DNA of 64,000 nt from Lumnitzera littorea (GCA_024138015.1 JAMXBB010000009.1:87872685-87936684); one strand, 5' to 3'; counted from the stretch's first letter, positions 44,521-56,251 are shown. The notes: generated by a model not told the origin, from the letters alone. Translations and numbers: made by a program.

Positions 44521-45720
44521 AAGTTCTTTAATTATAACCTCAACCTAAAGCTCATCTTGGGATGCTTGCAAATAACAAGAAGGCTCTTTGGATTGGAACA
44601 CATTAGCAAGAAACCGAACATGATTAATGGGAAGGGAATGGAAAGATTGTGGGGTAAACAAAGGATAACGAACTGTATTGTAAACATGAGAAAAATCAAG
44701 AATGGAATCAACAGTGCAGGGAAAAACTTTATGCATATGATGCACATAATCTTTAAGCCAATGTGGTGGAACAATTGTGTGTGCAGGTCAACGAAGAGAA
44801 CGAATATTGGTAGAATCAGAATTCATAAAAGGAGATGTAGTAGGTGAATTTGAAGGAAAAAGAGTAGTGTTTGGAGGAACATGAGTTAATTGTTGTTGTG
44901 AGTAAGAGAACTATTTTGGAAGTGAATTTACATTAGAGTTCTTGAAAGGAAACACATCCTCAAGAAAAACAACATCTTTACTCATTAACATCTTCTTAGC
45001 TTTTAAATCATACACACGATATGCCCTTTGTCCACTCCCATAACCAACAAGAACATAAAGAATACCTTTCTCATCAAATTTATCTTTATGTGGATTCAAA
45101 TCAACAATATAGCATAAACAACCAAAAACACATAAGTGATCATAAGTAGGAGCTCTCCCAGTTAGAATTTCATGAGGAAATTTCCAATGAAGCTTCTTAA
45201 CCAGCATTCTATTAATCAAATAAGTAAATGTCAACACACAATCTCCTAAAAATTCCTTTAGTAATGAAGCATAAATTCACATTACTCTTGTAGTCTCAAT
45301 CAAATTCCTATGTTTTCACTCGACGACCCCATTTTGTTGATGTGTAAAAGGTGTGGTTCTTTGGTAAAGAATTTTAAGTGTTAAGAAAAGTGTTTGACAC
45401 TCATGAGAAAGAAATTCCTTAGTATTATTTGTTTTAATATATTTAGGAAGAATATGAAAGTGGTTATTAACATAAGAAAGGTAATGTTTAAGAGTGGTAA
45501 GAACTTAGTGTTTTTGTTGAAGCAAATAAGTCCAAGTAGCTCAGGAGTGATCATCTACCATGGTAAGAAAATATCAAGCTCCACGATATGATGGAATATC
45601 ATATGGCCCCTACAAATCAACATGAAGCAACTCTAAAATAGACTTTGATTTAAATTCACTTCTCAAAAATGGAAATTTGTGATGTTTAGCTATGTGACAA
45701 GTATGACACTAAAAATTGCT
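44521..45720 (-). pseudogene. Integrase of the copia element
   Basis: The zinc-binding part near 45690 has HTCHIAKHHKFPFLRS. The core has TTPFTHQQNGVVE and the piece at 44911-45237 has YLINRMLVKKLHWKFPHEIL with VFGCLCYIVDLNPHKDKF. The latter is the end of the core and the start of the C-terminal region of copia integrases. It would insert element cDNA. Stops at several points, including a Trp codon changed to a stop in the core, break the frame. Confidence 0.87.
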
Positions 45721-46340
45721 GACATTAAGGGATTTATAGTGTTTCAGATGAGACAACTTAGAAGAAGAAATATGTCTTAAGAGAAAATGGAGTATTGGCA
45801 AGGAACAATGTGTAACAGGATCAACATATACGTGTTGATTAGCTACATTTCTCAAAGAACTATTATAATGAAAAGAAGAATCAGCAAGTAGTACATAAAG
45901 CCCATGTTGCACCACAGTAGTAGCAACAAGAGTATTGGTCAAGGGCTCTTGAAAATGATAAGAACTTGCACCAAATTGTACAATGAGTAAGCTGCCAAGC
46001 AACAGTTTTTGTATTGATAGTAGATTATGGTGAAAATTTGGCACAAAGAATACATTGTTAAGGATCAAATTAGAAGCGATATGAACTAAGCTATTGTGTG
46101 AACAAATTTAAGTGTTCCATCAAGAAGTTTAACTCGAATTAGAGTTGTAAGATGGTGTTTTTCAGAGAAAAGTTTAATGAAAAGGGTCATATCGTCACTT
46201 ACACCTATATCGACAATCTAAATATCAGTCTTGTTAATTGAAGCATTTAAATAAGTAATGGCATTAGTCATACCTGCAAAATGAACAACCGCATCCTAAT
46301 CTTTTCTAGTGTCCTACTGATTTGCCTTGCATCAATTTAT
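45709..46340 (-). pseudogene. Protease to pre-integrase region of the copia element
   Basis: The open piece starting at 46068 reads LNNVFFVPNFHHNLLSIQKL, followed by LVATTVVQHGLYVLLADSS. This is the C-terminal half of a copia protease and the GAG-pre-integrase domain. The protease active site should lie just upstream, at about 46200-46260, where DIG.ND-like wording (VDIGVSDD) is visible on the minus strand. Confidence 0.8.
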
Positions 46341-47420
46341 ACAACACATTATAAACTGTTTGAAGAGTCAATTTATCAAATATAGGAGTTGATGTCTATT
46401 TAATCAAAACATCCAATGGCGATTCCATTTTCTCAACAAATTCTTATCTAATAGTTGCAGCCACTGCTACCTTAAGATTTACTTTTCTATTCCTTTTTGC
46501 TTTATCCCAATCTGGATACTCGATGAGCTCAAAACAAGTCTCAATCAAGTGTCATTCTACATTGCAATTCTTACACTACATTTCTCCCTTCCTTGAAACA
46601 ACTAAACTATTCCTGTTAAAAGTTTTGTTAACAACAAAGGAAGATGATTCACTGTCATTTGCAATCATCTAAGTGACCTAGCATTACTTCTCCACTTATA
46701 AGACTAGATAAAAAGCTCTTCCTATAGTAGATAATGGATTTGAAGATAAAATCTGGTTCCTTACCAATTCATATGCCTTTGAGAGTCCCATAAAATTTGG
46801 TACCAATTTAGTTTGGGATTCATATTCAATAAGCCTATCATGAAATTCACAAGTGTAGTATTGCAGCCTACCACAAGTGCATGTCGGATATGGACTAATT
46901 GATTGTGATTCTTCACAAAACTGCTTCAATTTATTGTAATAGCTTATAATAGATTGATTTCCCTATCGTGTATTAGCAATCTCATGCTGTAATTGGAAAA
47001 TCAAAAGTCCGTTGGTCTAACCATATTGCTCTGTTATTGATCCCATAACTCTTTTGAAGATTGAACATATATAAAGCTTTTTGCAAGATGACTAGTCATC
47101 GAATTAAGAAGCTAACACCTCACCATATAATCGCATCTACTCTATTTCTCAAAATTAACAGTATTTTCTTTTAGTTTTGGAATAGTACCTTCTACAAACC
47201 CTAGCTTTAATTTGGCTCCTAAGCCCATTATAATAGATCTATTCCATGCTAGAAAATTATCGCCATTGAATGTTATATTTCTTATAACCATGCCTAGATT
47301 TTTGGAAGATAAAATGTATAATGGATCCAAACTAGCATGATCATTATTAACAGGCTGATTTAATTCATTCACACAATTCATGATGAGATTTGTAAGAAAC
47401 AAAATGATCAAATTCAAAAA
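46341..47420 (-). pseudogene. Gag of the copia element
   Basis: The N-terminal piece (47142-47417) has DPLYILSSKNLGMVIRNITF, then NGDNFLAWNRSIIMGLGAKL and KLGFVEGTIPK. This is the signature of the plant copia gag family. A second piece (46696-46929) has PTCTCGRLQYYTCEFHD and PNFMGLSKAYELVRNQIL, the matching C-terminal half. A zinc knuckle near 46560 is decayed (C.NC.V..H.I). It would form the particle shell. Confidence 0.88.
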
Positions 47421-47456
47421 GATGAATCAACAATAGAAGAGAATCATTACCCATTA

Positions 47457-47464
47457 TGATACCA
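47457..47464 (-). promoter_or_regulatory. Primer binding site, initiator-Met tRNA type
   Basis: TGGTATCA on the minus strand abuts the 5' LTR end TTCAACA. It is followed by TAATGGG where the consensus continues GAGC, so only the first eight bases are kept. Confidence 0.75.
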
Positions 47465-47743
47465 TGTTGAAAACAGGAACTAAAGTTTTATGTTTCTGAT
47501 CTCCTTCATAATGTCCATTATAAGTCAAGAAGCATAAGTTTATGGACAAAATTGTATAATGAAAGTGTGTTTACTAATCTAAAAAAGAATATAGAGTCTT
47601 GTATTTATACTACTTATTAACCAAGACTAACTAACTAACTAACTTCCACTAACTAATATCAGTACTAAAACTAACTAACTAACTTCCTCCAACAAATATC
47701 AGTACATGTGTAATAAATACAAAGAAGTAAATTAATTCTCTCA
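47465..47743 (-). repeat. 5' LTR of the copia element
   Basis: It is 279 bp and runs, on the minus strand, from TGAGAGAATTAATTTAC to TTTTCAACA. It aligns with 43217-43487. Confidence 0.9.
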
Positions 47744-50340
47744 AAAAATAGCCTTGAGCTAATTTGTTATCCATTATGATCCATAAAGAGAATCTAGTAG
47801 GAAATCTAAACTTACTCATCTTTTGTTTCCAAACAATTCTTTATTTTTTTCACAAAAGCATTAGTAGATAATTTGTATACTTAAAAAATATCTCAGATGA
47901 TTATTGTAAAGTATCTAGACAATTAATAAATTTTGAAAAATCATCTGTCTTTTTTAGCAAAAATTCGTGTAATAGAGTAAGGCATGATTGTGCTAATTTA
48001 TTAAATATCAATATTGAGAGTAAGAAGATATATTTAAGACTACCCATAACATAGGGAAGGTTTAACAAGGAGGCTCCATCTATTGTTAAAGCAAGAACTA
48101 TTTCTAAGTTATAGGGTCGGAAAAGTAAGTTATTATCTCATGGGGAAAGGAAGTGTTGATCAAATGAATTACTTTTGCTATATCAACATATCTTACGAGT
48201 GTATTTAGTTTTCCTCTCGATTGGTCTAGAGAAGTTATGAGGTTGATAGCTAAGTTTTGGTGGGGAAGTGATGATATAAAGAGAAGAATTCATTGCAAAT
48301 GTTGGGAGAATTCATCTAAGCCTAAGGGTGTTGGGAGTTTGGGTTTTAGAGATCTTCTTGATTTCAATAAATCTCTACTTGGAAAACTAGCATGGAGAAT
48401 TATCAATAGACTTTTAGATCCTTGGGTTCAAGTAATCAAGAGTGTATACTTTCCCTAATCTGATTTCTTTGATGCAACTTCTTGTTGGCAAAACATTTTG
48501 ATTAAAAGAAAAGTGATTGAAAAAGATTACCTTTACCAGGCTGGAAGGGGAAACAAGATAAGGGGAAACGAGATAAGGGTATTTAAAGATCCTTAGATAC
48601 TAACAATTCCTAATTATCGTACTACAGAATCGGGATCTAAATGAGGAGTTGGAAGATTTGTGGGTTGAAGATTCAAGAATTGTAAGATGCCAAGGATAGA
48701 ACATGGACAACATTATGTATTTGCTAACCGATAATGAGAAAGAGGACCTTTTGAATGTACCTACTATTAATCAAGAGCTTGAGGATAGGATTATATGGCC
48801 TAGTAGTAAAAATAGGCAATATAAAGATTTGTTATTTTACTTGTTTGCGCTTATGGGCCACTTTTACAGTTTTACTCGGTTGTAAATATTTATAGTATTG
48901 CCACTAAGGTTTTAGGTTCGATATAAATAGCCTCCTTTGCACTTAGCAATTATCTTTTTTTCATGATCTTATGATTCACACTTGTATTGAGACACATTCT
49001 TGTCTTAATCATTTGGTTATTAAGAGAAGTTATTGCCTCTTTAATCCTCTTCCATGTTCTTATCAATCATTTATTTTATTGTAGTGAACTCTGCTTGAGA
49101 GAATTAGTGAGTCGTATCTACTTCTCTATTGGAAACTCATGAGCTAGTTTGGTGATTGTGAGTAACATCAAGTACCTATCTAATCACAATCTAGTTTGAG
49201 TTTGTTGTTAGCATGTGATATCCAACCATATTCACGTTCATACCCCTTCTATTTATTGCTAGAACACTTAAATATCCAAAAACCAAAAAAAGGAAAACAA
49301 AAAAAAAACACACACACACACACACAGTCGTGTGACACGCATGTTTCATTGTTCCTTCTTCATTTTTTGTTGTGCATCACCTCAAGTCAAGACCATCCAC
49401 CCTTGAGGCATATCAAGGCATCTTCAACTTTTGAAATAGATAACAAATTGTGGAGTATTATTTGAAATATAAACAATGCCAAAAATCAAACACTTTTTTG
49501 TGCAGAGCTTGCTCAAATGCGTTTGCAAGCAATCTTAATCTTTTTAAAGGAAAAACAAGAAATGATCCGTTGTGTCATTTCTGCCAAAATGAGGAATCTG
49601 TGGAGCATGTTTTTCTGCGACATCCTCGGACTTAAAGAATTTGGTTTCATATTCTTGGCTATTGCATTGACATTGATGCCATTAACACATTTGAAGATTG
49701 GCTCCTTTCTGTTTCCAGGTTGTGTCCAATTGAAAGAGTTACAGGAGACGTAATTCTTTCCAAAGTGGCTTTCATCTTGTTGGCATAATTGAAAGGATAG
49801 ATGCGCATGAATCTTCTATGCTTCTTCGCCAACTATACGGAAAATAGAATTGGCAATATCTGAATTTTCGTTTGCTAGTGGTAGCAACTCCGCATCGCAT
49901 GACAGGAATTCTCGAATCAAAAATAGTTGGCAACCTCTGGTAGGTGACATTGTAAGATTAAATTGTTATTGTGCTTAAGGAGGAAAGCTGGTACCCGGAT
50001 CGTCGCTCATGATGGTAGAAGAGAATTGCTTACAACAGTGCTGGCTCCTATTGAAGCAAACGAGATTGAAACTATAGAGACCCTTGCAATATTACATGGC
50101 CTACAAATAGCTACGGGAAAAGAATGGAGAAGAATTGAGATTGAATCTAATTTGTTGGAGGTCTTTCGAAGAATCTTGAATTCCAGCAAGTCTTTTTTTC
50201 TCTTGTGTCTAAAATTGTTTTGCCATCAAGATCTTTTGATTATGCACTATTAGGGGGGAAGCAAATGCACGTGCTGATTGAATTGCTACTAAGACTAGAG
50301 TCTCATTCCCTAGACCTTTGTTTTGTTTATAGTCTTCTAC
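47744..50340 (+). pseudogene. LINE ORF2, C-terminal half (RT end, zinc finger, RNase H)
   Basis: It begins inside the RT with THLLFPNNSLFF, where the catalytic F-A-D-D has become F-P-N-N (47826-47837). It continues through KIYLRLP, IAKFWWGSDDIKRRIHCKCW, GVGSLGFRDLLDFNKSLLGK and LAWRIINRLLDPWVQVIKSV. A further block at 48703-48885 has LTDNEKEDLLNVP and LEDRIIWPSSKNRQY. The zinc-finger part of plant LINE RTs is at 49440-49640 (CRACSNAF, CHFCQNEESVEHVFLRHP). An RNase H-like part is at 49980-50290 (GTRIVAHDGRRELLTTVL, IEIESNLLEVFRRILN). Endonuclease and the first half of the RT are missing. Confidence 0.88.
48890..49395. mobile_element. Small LTR-like insertion in LINE ORF2, with (CA)n
   Basis: LINE coding stops at about 48885 and resumes at about 49415 (STFEIDNKLWSIIW). 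Between them lies non-coding DNA with a perfect TATA box (TATAAATAG, 48922-48930) and a possible TGTAAATATT start. An A-rich run with (CA)n follows at about 49300-49326. A small solo LTR is likely, but no target duplication was found. Confidence 0.45.
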
Positions 50341-51059
50341 TAATAAAATTTTCAGTTTTGGCAAAAGAAAAACCAATGCTCCAGAAATTGGTGGTAAGCC
50401 TACTAAACACAATCCACACAGGCACTATACGACCTTCCGCATCGGAATTGAAACTTTTCATACATGTGCTAGTCTCATCGACCACCTACTAATCGCACAA
50501 ATAAGACACTTTCAGACTCTAATCAAATCCCCTTTAATTATAAATATGATGACAATATGATGTTGATCGGTCAAACAAACCATGATACTCACTTTCAAAC
50601 TCGAATTTCCAATCATCGGGCTATCCATTAAGAGGATTTCCAATCAACGGTTGCTGCCAAGGAATAGTTAAGGCAAATAAACATCACTTCCCCTTTAAAG
50701 ATTTTAGGGCTTTTGGAATGATTATCTTCCACGTTATTTTCTTTCATCAATGAGGAAGCAGAGCTTCTTTTTTCCTTTTTAATTTATTTTTGTTGTAAAG
50801 GAGAGCGAGGTACTGCTCCTGGTTTAGATGAAGCCATTGCATCGGCGATTAATGGCGGAGGCCGTACATAAGATAGCATGCCCAACAATGCTCTGGGGTT
50901 TTTCATTGCATACTACTATTATCTATCCTTTATATTAATATTGTTAGAACCATGTTAATCTCGTTGGTCCAACTTTATTCAACCTAATCCAACTACAAAA
51001 CTAGTTTGCGTCATCTCATTGACATGCATTAATAGCTACACTTAAAAACCCTGTTTCAA
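50341..51059. other. Unassigned sequence, possible LINE 3' tail
   Basis: The first 150 bases after the RNase H have no clear poly(A) end. Beyond that there is no coding signal or repeat that I recognise. It may include the LINE 3' untranslated region. Confidence 0.4.
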
Positions 51060-51770
51060 TACGATTGCCGGTTTTTCCAGGTCGAAATGTACACTTTCCT
51101 TTTTTCTCTTTTTAGAGATACACTTTACTAAAAAAACTTATTTAAATCTAGGTAAAAGAAAGGAATAAATCATAAAAATATCTCAAATTTCAAACTCAAG
51201 AAGGTGTGGATAACTTTCTTAATTTATAAATAATATGGATTATATTTTAATATTTTTATGGACTATAGTTAGATCTCAATTCAACCTTCTTGACACTTAA
51301 ACCTTCTTGTTCCATAGTCAATAACCCCAGTCTAGGCCTTACAACATTGTTTCATATATTGATCAGTACATAATATAATATTAGCAATATTAGTCAGTGT
51401 TTTCAAGCTAGGTTCAACGTAGTTTAATCTACTTGGCTATGAAATCGATTCTGATCACCCCTATGCCCCTCATTTATAGTGACTTAGAAAGATAGATTGA
51501 CCTGACTAGTCCAATTGATTCCAATAAGAACTAGATGGGTTTTTTTAGGTTGGAATGTAACATTTTCTTTATGTTTTTGCTTGAAAAAATACAATTTACT
51601 AAAAAAAAAAAAGAATTGAATTCAAGAAAAATAGAAATTTTCAAATTTCAAGAACTAAATGATTTTATTACTTTATAAATATATGTGAATTTATTTTAAT
51701 ATTTTTAGCAACACTAGTTTGACCCCAATTTGATCCTCTCGATCCTTGACCCCCTTTCATGTTTATGTTA
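51060..51770. repeat. Diverged direct repeat of about 240 bp, two copies
   Basis: Copy one (about 51067-51320) and copy two (about 51538-51770) share blocks in the same order: GGTTTTTCCAGGTCGAAATG against GGTTTTTTTAGGTTGGAATG, then ACACTTTACTAAAAAAA, AATTTCAA, TTTATTTTAATATTTTTA and a CAACC/GATCC..CTTGAC end. They are offset by about 470 bp. The family is unknown. Confidence 0.6.
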
Positions 51771-51869
51771 ACCTATTGGTCCAAGCAAGAATGATATTAA
51801 TATAACAAAATATGTTATGCAACATATATGTAATGATATAATATACTTGTTGATTGTTTGAAGTTTCCC

Positions 51870-53040
51870 TTGAGTTTGATTATCTAGTTTGGACTTAGGC
51901 TTAAGCTTGTAAAGGAGAGCACGTGAGCTAAGAAGGTACTAAAGATAACTCTGATGTATAGGGTTGTAAATGAGCCAAGTTGAGCCGAATTTTTGAAGGC
52001 TCAAATTTAGCTTATTTAAAAATTATTAAGCTCAAACTCGAGTTGAACCAAACCAAACCGAGTTGAGCCCAAGTGTTATCGAACCTAAAAATTATAGGCT
52101 TTAGTTTGAGCTTGTCAAGGAATTTGAAGCTTGATAAACAAGTTTGAGCTAGAATTTATTTAGATAAACGAGTCTAAATGAGCTTAACCTAGAGCTCGAG
52201 ATTGGATAAAAGCTCAAAATTAATTTAATATTTTTAGAATATACTTTTTTCAATATTTTTTAATTATATGATTCTTATATTATATATATGTTTTTCATAC
52301 AATAAGATTTTTGATATTATATTTTAGCTAGCAAGCTTATTCACAAGCTACTTATGAGCTTGTTCATGAGCCAATTCATTAACAATATAAATAAACCTGC
52401 TCATAAGTTGACTTTCGAGCCTAAGCATAAGCTCGAACTTGGCTTGTTTATAATGAGCCTTATTTCCAGCTCAAGCTCAGCTCGTTTATGAATCGAGTTC
52501 GAGTATTTTACGAGAAGCTTGGCTCATTTATAGCCTTATTGGCACATATATTCCAATGCTTAAGTCAATAAGATGGTCTAAGGAATATAAAGAATCTCCA
52601 ATATCAACATTTAAGAGATTTTAGAGATGTAGAAAGTACACCATAATCAATATGGGGATTCGGGCTAAAAGGATCTGATCCTTATCCATGGAGGCATCCA
52701 TGTAGCTTCATAATCTAAACAAACTTCCAGGATCTAGCCACATTGATGGGAATCTTACCAGTTAGTACTTGTTCCCTTAGTATTGAGACTAATGGATGAA
52801 AGATCTCCCTTAGATGATTCGAGCCCTTCGAGTAGTATGAGAATTGTCAAAATTGGGATAGGTGGTGGGGAATCCTTACTTCTATTGTTCACATCTAAGC
52901 ATTTGTAGGACCGATGATGCATGTTGGGTATCAGCTTATGTCTCCCAAAGGTCTTCTTCTTTGGTGAGCAAGCTTAGTAGTAGCCTTGTGAGCTAGAGAG
53001 ACGTATGGATACCAAAGGACAAAATTTACATATAAAAATA
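51870..53040 (-). repeat. Tat/Retand-like LTR fragment (antisense), holding a MITE
   Basis: In reverse orientation, 52553-52600 (CTTAGACCATCTTATTGACT, then TAAGCATTGGAA) parallels 63850-63880 (CCCTTAGTCTTTCTTACTAA, then CTTGAGTGTCAGAG). That is a phrase typical of Tat-type LTRs. The MITE at 51959-52538 interrupts it. Outer ends are not fixed. Confidence 0.5.
51959..52538. mobile_element. MITE, 580 bp, hAT-like style
   Basis: The 21-bp end TAGGGTTGTAAATGAGCC.. matches the reversed other end TAAGGCTATAAATGAGCC.. at 18 of 21 positions. Repeated GAGCTTG/CAAGCTC and GAGCCGA/TCGGCTC-like motifs run inward from both ends, so much of the element is palindromic. There is no ORF. The 8-bp flanks do not match (CTGATGTA and TTGGCACA). 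Confidence 0.8.
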
Positions 53041-53440
53041 TTATTATATTATATTATATCATATCATATTATATTGTAAGATATGCATATATATAATCTA
53101 AATTAAGATACAATGTAAATTTACTAATATGTTATGATAGTATTATTAGTATATATTATCTATAGACTGTATCTTTATATTCATGAACATATATAGCATT
53201 ATCATGTTGAATATGTTTTGTTATAAAAAGGGTATAATTATAATATCATGTTAATTTTAGTGACATATTTTTAGAACACAAAGCAGATGATTTACTACTT
53301 ATAAATGTCTTAGTGTTAGATAAATAGTTGTTATGTGATTTTAGTGAGATAAAACATGATGAAATTAAGGTTAATTTGCTATATCTTTAATATTCAATTT
53401 ATTTAAAAAAAAAAACGTGTTCGTCTTGACTGAAATTGGT
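53041..53440. other. AT-rich low-complexity stretch
   Basis: It has repeated TTATA and ATCATATC motifs and no coding signal. Confidence 0.5.
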
Positions 53441-54290
53441 TTCATACTTAAAAGAATGTTACTGAAGTATTACTTAGTATATATATAGCTTGTGTTTCTT
53501 TTACTTTGTTGTAGTTGATTGGTAGCAAGAAAGGCAATCCATCAATAGCTGTTTTCTCAAACTAAAGCTTTCTGTAGATGTTTTGAAGTATGGCGTTGGG
53601 ATGGGAGCACCCATCTATCACCAAATGAAGACATTGATCAACTTGTTATCTAGTGATCAATTTGTAACTTGTTTAACAATCAATCAATAAGTTAAAAACT
53701 AGCCATTGGTTGCATTTAGTGTGCTTGAATGAGAAGATTTTTATGAGACAATATAAATACTCAATTATCTATCAAAGAGGATATAAGAACTAAAATTCTA
53801 CTGTAATTCTTTTACATTCTCTTGCTTTATTATTATCATTGTCTCTTACACTCACATTTGCAAATTATTAAGAGAGAGTTAGCGTATAGTACTTGTGAGT
53901 TATTTGTTATGAAGCTTTTGAGAGTTAAAAGTACTACACTTATGCTACTTGAGATTATGGTTTGTGTATTGTAATGTATTATGGAACTTATGGAACTCTT
54001 TAAGCATTTACGATTAAGATAATAAAAACAGTTGGAAGCCTTCGATTAAAGGCGTGTTGTGGTCCATAGAGATTATAGGTTGGTCTGAACTCCATGTTAA
54101 CTCTGATGTTGATCTTTGCTATTCCTCTCTCTTTTAATTTCTGCATTTATGATTATTGCTTCTTTGTTTTTCATATTCAATCGATTGTTATCATTGATCA
54201 GATTTAAAAATTAATCAAGAATTGTACTTGAACACAATTTCCCCCCTCCTTCTCTTGAACTTAAGCCTAGTACTTCAATAAGGCCTCTAT
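53441..54290 (+). repeat. Possible copia-type LTR
   Basis: There is a TATA box (TATAAATAC, 53752-53760) with transcribed-leader-like sequence after it. At 54236-54255 is ACACAATTTCCCCCCTCC, a phrase that follows copia-type promoters in some plant elements. No coding and no second copy are present, and ends are not defined. Confidence 0.3.
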
Positions 54291-55200
54291 ACTCAAAGAG
54301 ACCTTCTTTGAAATAAATGTAGACATTATCTACGATGCACTATTATGAAGAGATAGGATCTAGCCTACAACAATATTACATCATCTATGCATTAGTTGTT
54401 GATGCTATGGCATAAAGCAACAAGAGTTGATATCACTACTTATTAACCTTTGGTTATTAATGTTGTACACCAACACTACATATAAGATGGTGTATAACAA
54501 CCTTCTTAGGTCACATATTAGTATATGATAAAAGAAGTGTGACTGGAGACAATCATAGTTAGAAACATGATTCACAGCCATAAAGAGTAGCTATTATGTT
54601 TAAATGTATCAAGGCCAATGATCATAGCCACCAAAGAGAAGGATAAGTCTAATTTATATAATCAAATTGTTATAGACAAATCGTTACGTGCGAAAGAAGC
54701 TCCTATTTGGCTTAAGGACTATTCTAGAGAATAATAGAAAATTGTACTTATATTATAAATCAATAGTTTTATAGGGTAAAAGAGTGCTAAAAGTAACAAA
54801 AATTGTAACAAACAAACTATAATAACAAAATGAGATTTATATGAATAGAATGAAAAATAACAGAGAAAATATTGAGATTCTTCATAATTACACATCTTGA
54901 GGAGTTAAGGCTTGCTCGAAGTAGCCATCTATTCTTGTTCCTATCTCGTCCTTTCCTTTCCAAGAATACCTCACAAGTAAATAAGAAAACCAAGTGTTAG
55001 TATAAGATTTTATTAGAATAATATCTAATCTAGAGAGTGAAACATGAGAGAAGAAGAGAGGAGATAGATTAAGGTTTCGAGTACCTATGAGAGGCAAAGA
55101 AAAGAGGAAAATAAGAGTGGGACGGGATACCACCCTAAAGGTTTAGTTAAGGCAAAGACAAGCAGGTTGGGCTTGGTTATTTTCTAAAAGAAGCCCATCA
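54291..55200 (+). repeat. Possible 5' LTR of the Ty3 element that follows
   Basis: The stretch is non-coding and ends AGAAGCCCATCA at 55200. Right after it is ATTTTGGTGCTCTTG, which looks like a primer site of the TTGGTGCT type seen in plant chromoviruses. The start could not be located. A minus-strand frame at 54888-55133 has no family resemblance. Confidence 0.4.
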
Positions 55201-55204
55201 ATTT

Positions 55205-55217
55205 TGGTGCTCTTGTT
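55205..55217 (+). promoter_or_regulatory. Possible primer binding site
   Basis: TGGTGCTCTTGTT starts four bases after a CA-ended LTR-like sequence and 150 bp before gag. I cannot name the tRNA. Confidence 0.35.
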
Positions 55218-55369
55218 ATTTGTGGTAAGATCTAAAGCTTCTTCCCAAAATGCTAATATGTAAACATTGAACGCAATGTTTCTAACATTTCAATGTTCAT
55301 TAAAAAATTTGATAGCAACCATTCATATACACATTGGCAAATTAAGTGGGGAACTTAGGAATTTCTAAC

Positions 55370-56251
55370 ATGGAGAATCAAAATTCACAACGCAACAAAG
55401 CTGCACCAGACATTAAAAGGGATTCATCATTTTTGGAGATAATAATGGTGCCTTAGCAAATAATTTGCTTAAAGAAATCAAGCTAGAGATTCTAAGACTT
55501 ACAAAAGCTAATCCAATGGGGTAGATCATTAAGGTACAACAATTTTTTGAATTTCATAACAAACATGAGGATCAAAGAATCATTATACCATCATTTGCAA
55601 TAAAGGAAGCTGTGTTATAGTAGTATAAGTAGATATACAACAATAGGCTCTTATCTACTTGGTAAGGATTCATCAAAGCATTGGAATTGTGCTTTAGCCC
55701 ACAAAATATGATGATATTTAAGGAGCTCTTGCAAAATTAATTTAGAAAAGGTTAGTAGTAGAATATCAGACTAAATTTAAAACATTATCTAATCAAGAGG
55801 TTGGTCTATCACGAAGTTTCTTGGTGAGTTGTTTCATTTCTAGACTTAAAACTAACATTCTTAGAGACATTCAAATAGCAAGACCAAATTCATTAGTATA
55901 TGCTATTTAGTTGGCAAAAATGTAGAAGCAAAATATTCTAATTAGTTTGCAAATGAATCTTTTACAACAACAACAATATGACCTTTTACAAAAACCTAAC
56001 CTTTACAATTTTCAAAAACAACTACAGTTCCTATACAACAATCAATTGCAATACTTGTTTCTACCAATTCTTCAAAGAAAACCATCCCTTTTCACAACCT
56101 TACTTTCTAAGAAATGCAAGCTTAAAGAGGAAAAGGGTCATGTTATAACTGTGATGAGAAATTTCATAAGAATCATAAATGTAAGTAACGATTTCTATTG
56201 TTGTTATCTAATGAGGAGATAATACAACATAAATGTGAGGATAATGATACA
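55370..56251 (+). pseudogene. Gag of a Ty3 (chromovirus-like) element
   Basis: From the ATG at 55370 the pieces are EIKLEI, ANPMGWIIKVQQFFEFHNKH, a KEAVL block followed by stops, ALELCFSPQNMM, VEYQTKFKTLSNQEVGLS and SFLVSCFISRLKTNILRDIQ. These form the capsid domain. A zinc knuckle CYNCDEKFHKNHKC is complete at 56141-56182. In 55610-55640 the family's Q-W-Y-Q-W-M motif reads with three TAG stops. The reading is cut at 56252 by an LTR and continues at about 59950. Confidence 0.87.
56141..56182 (+). other. CCHC zinc knuckle of Ty3 Gag
   Basis: CYNCDEKFHKNHKC fits C-X2-C-X4-H-X4-C exactly. It is the nucleic-acid-binding motif of Gag. Confidence 0.88.

Larger units (their letters stand above)
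43217..47743 (-). mobile_element. Ty1/copia element, 4.5 kb, degenerate
   Basis: Two LTRs of about 270-280 bp (43217-43487 and 47465-47743) flank minus-strand gag, protease, integrase and RT in copia order. The RNase H domain is missing. The LTRs look roughly 88-90% identical by eye. The primer site is of the initiator-Met type. The 5-bp flanks (GAAGA and AAAAA) do not match. Confidence 0.92.

Noticed and set aside
51951..52546. 8-bp target duplication around the MITE at 51959
   Set aside because: Only 3 of 8 bases agree.
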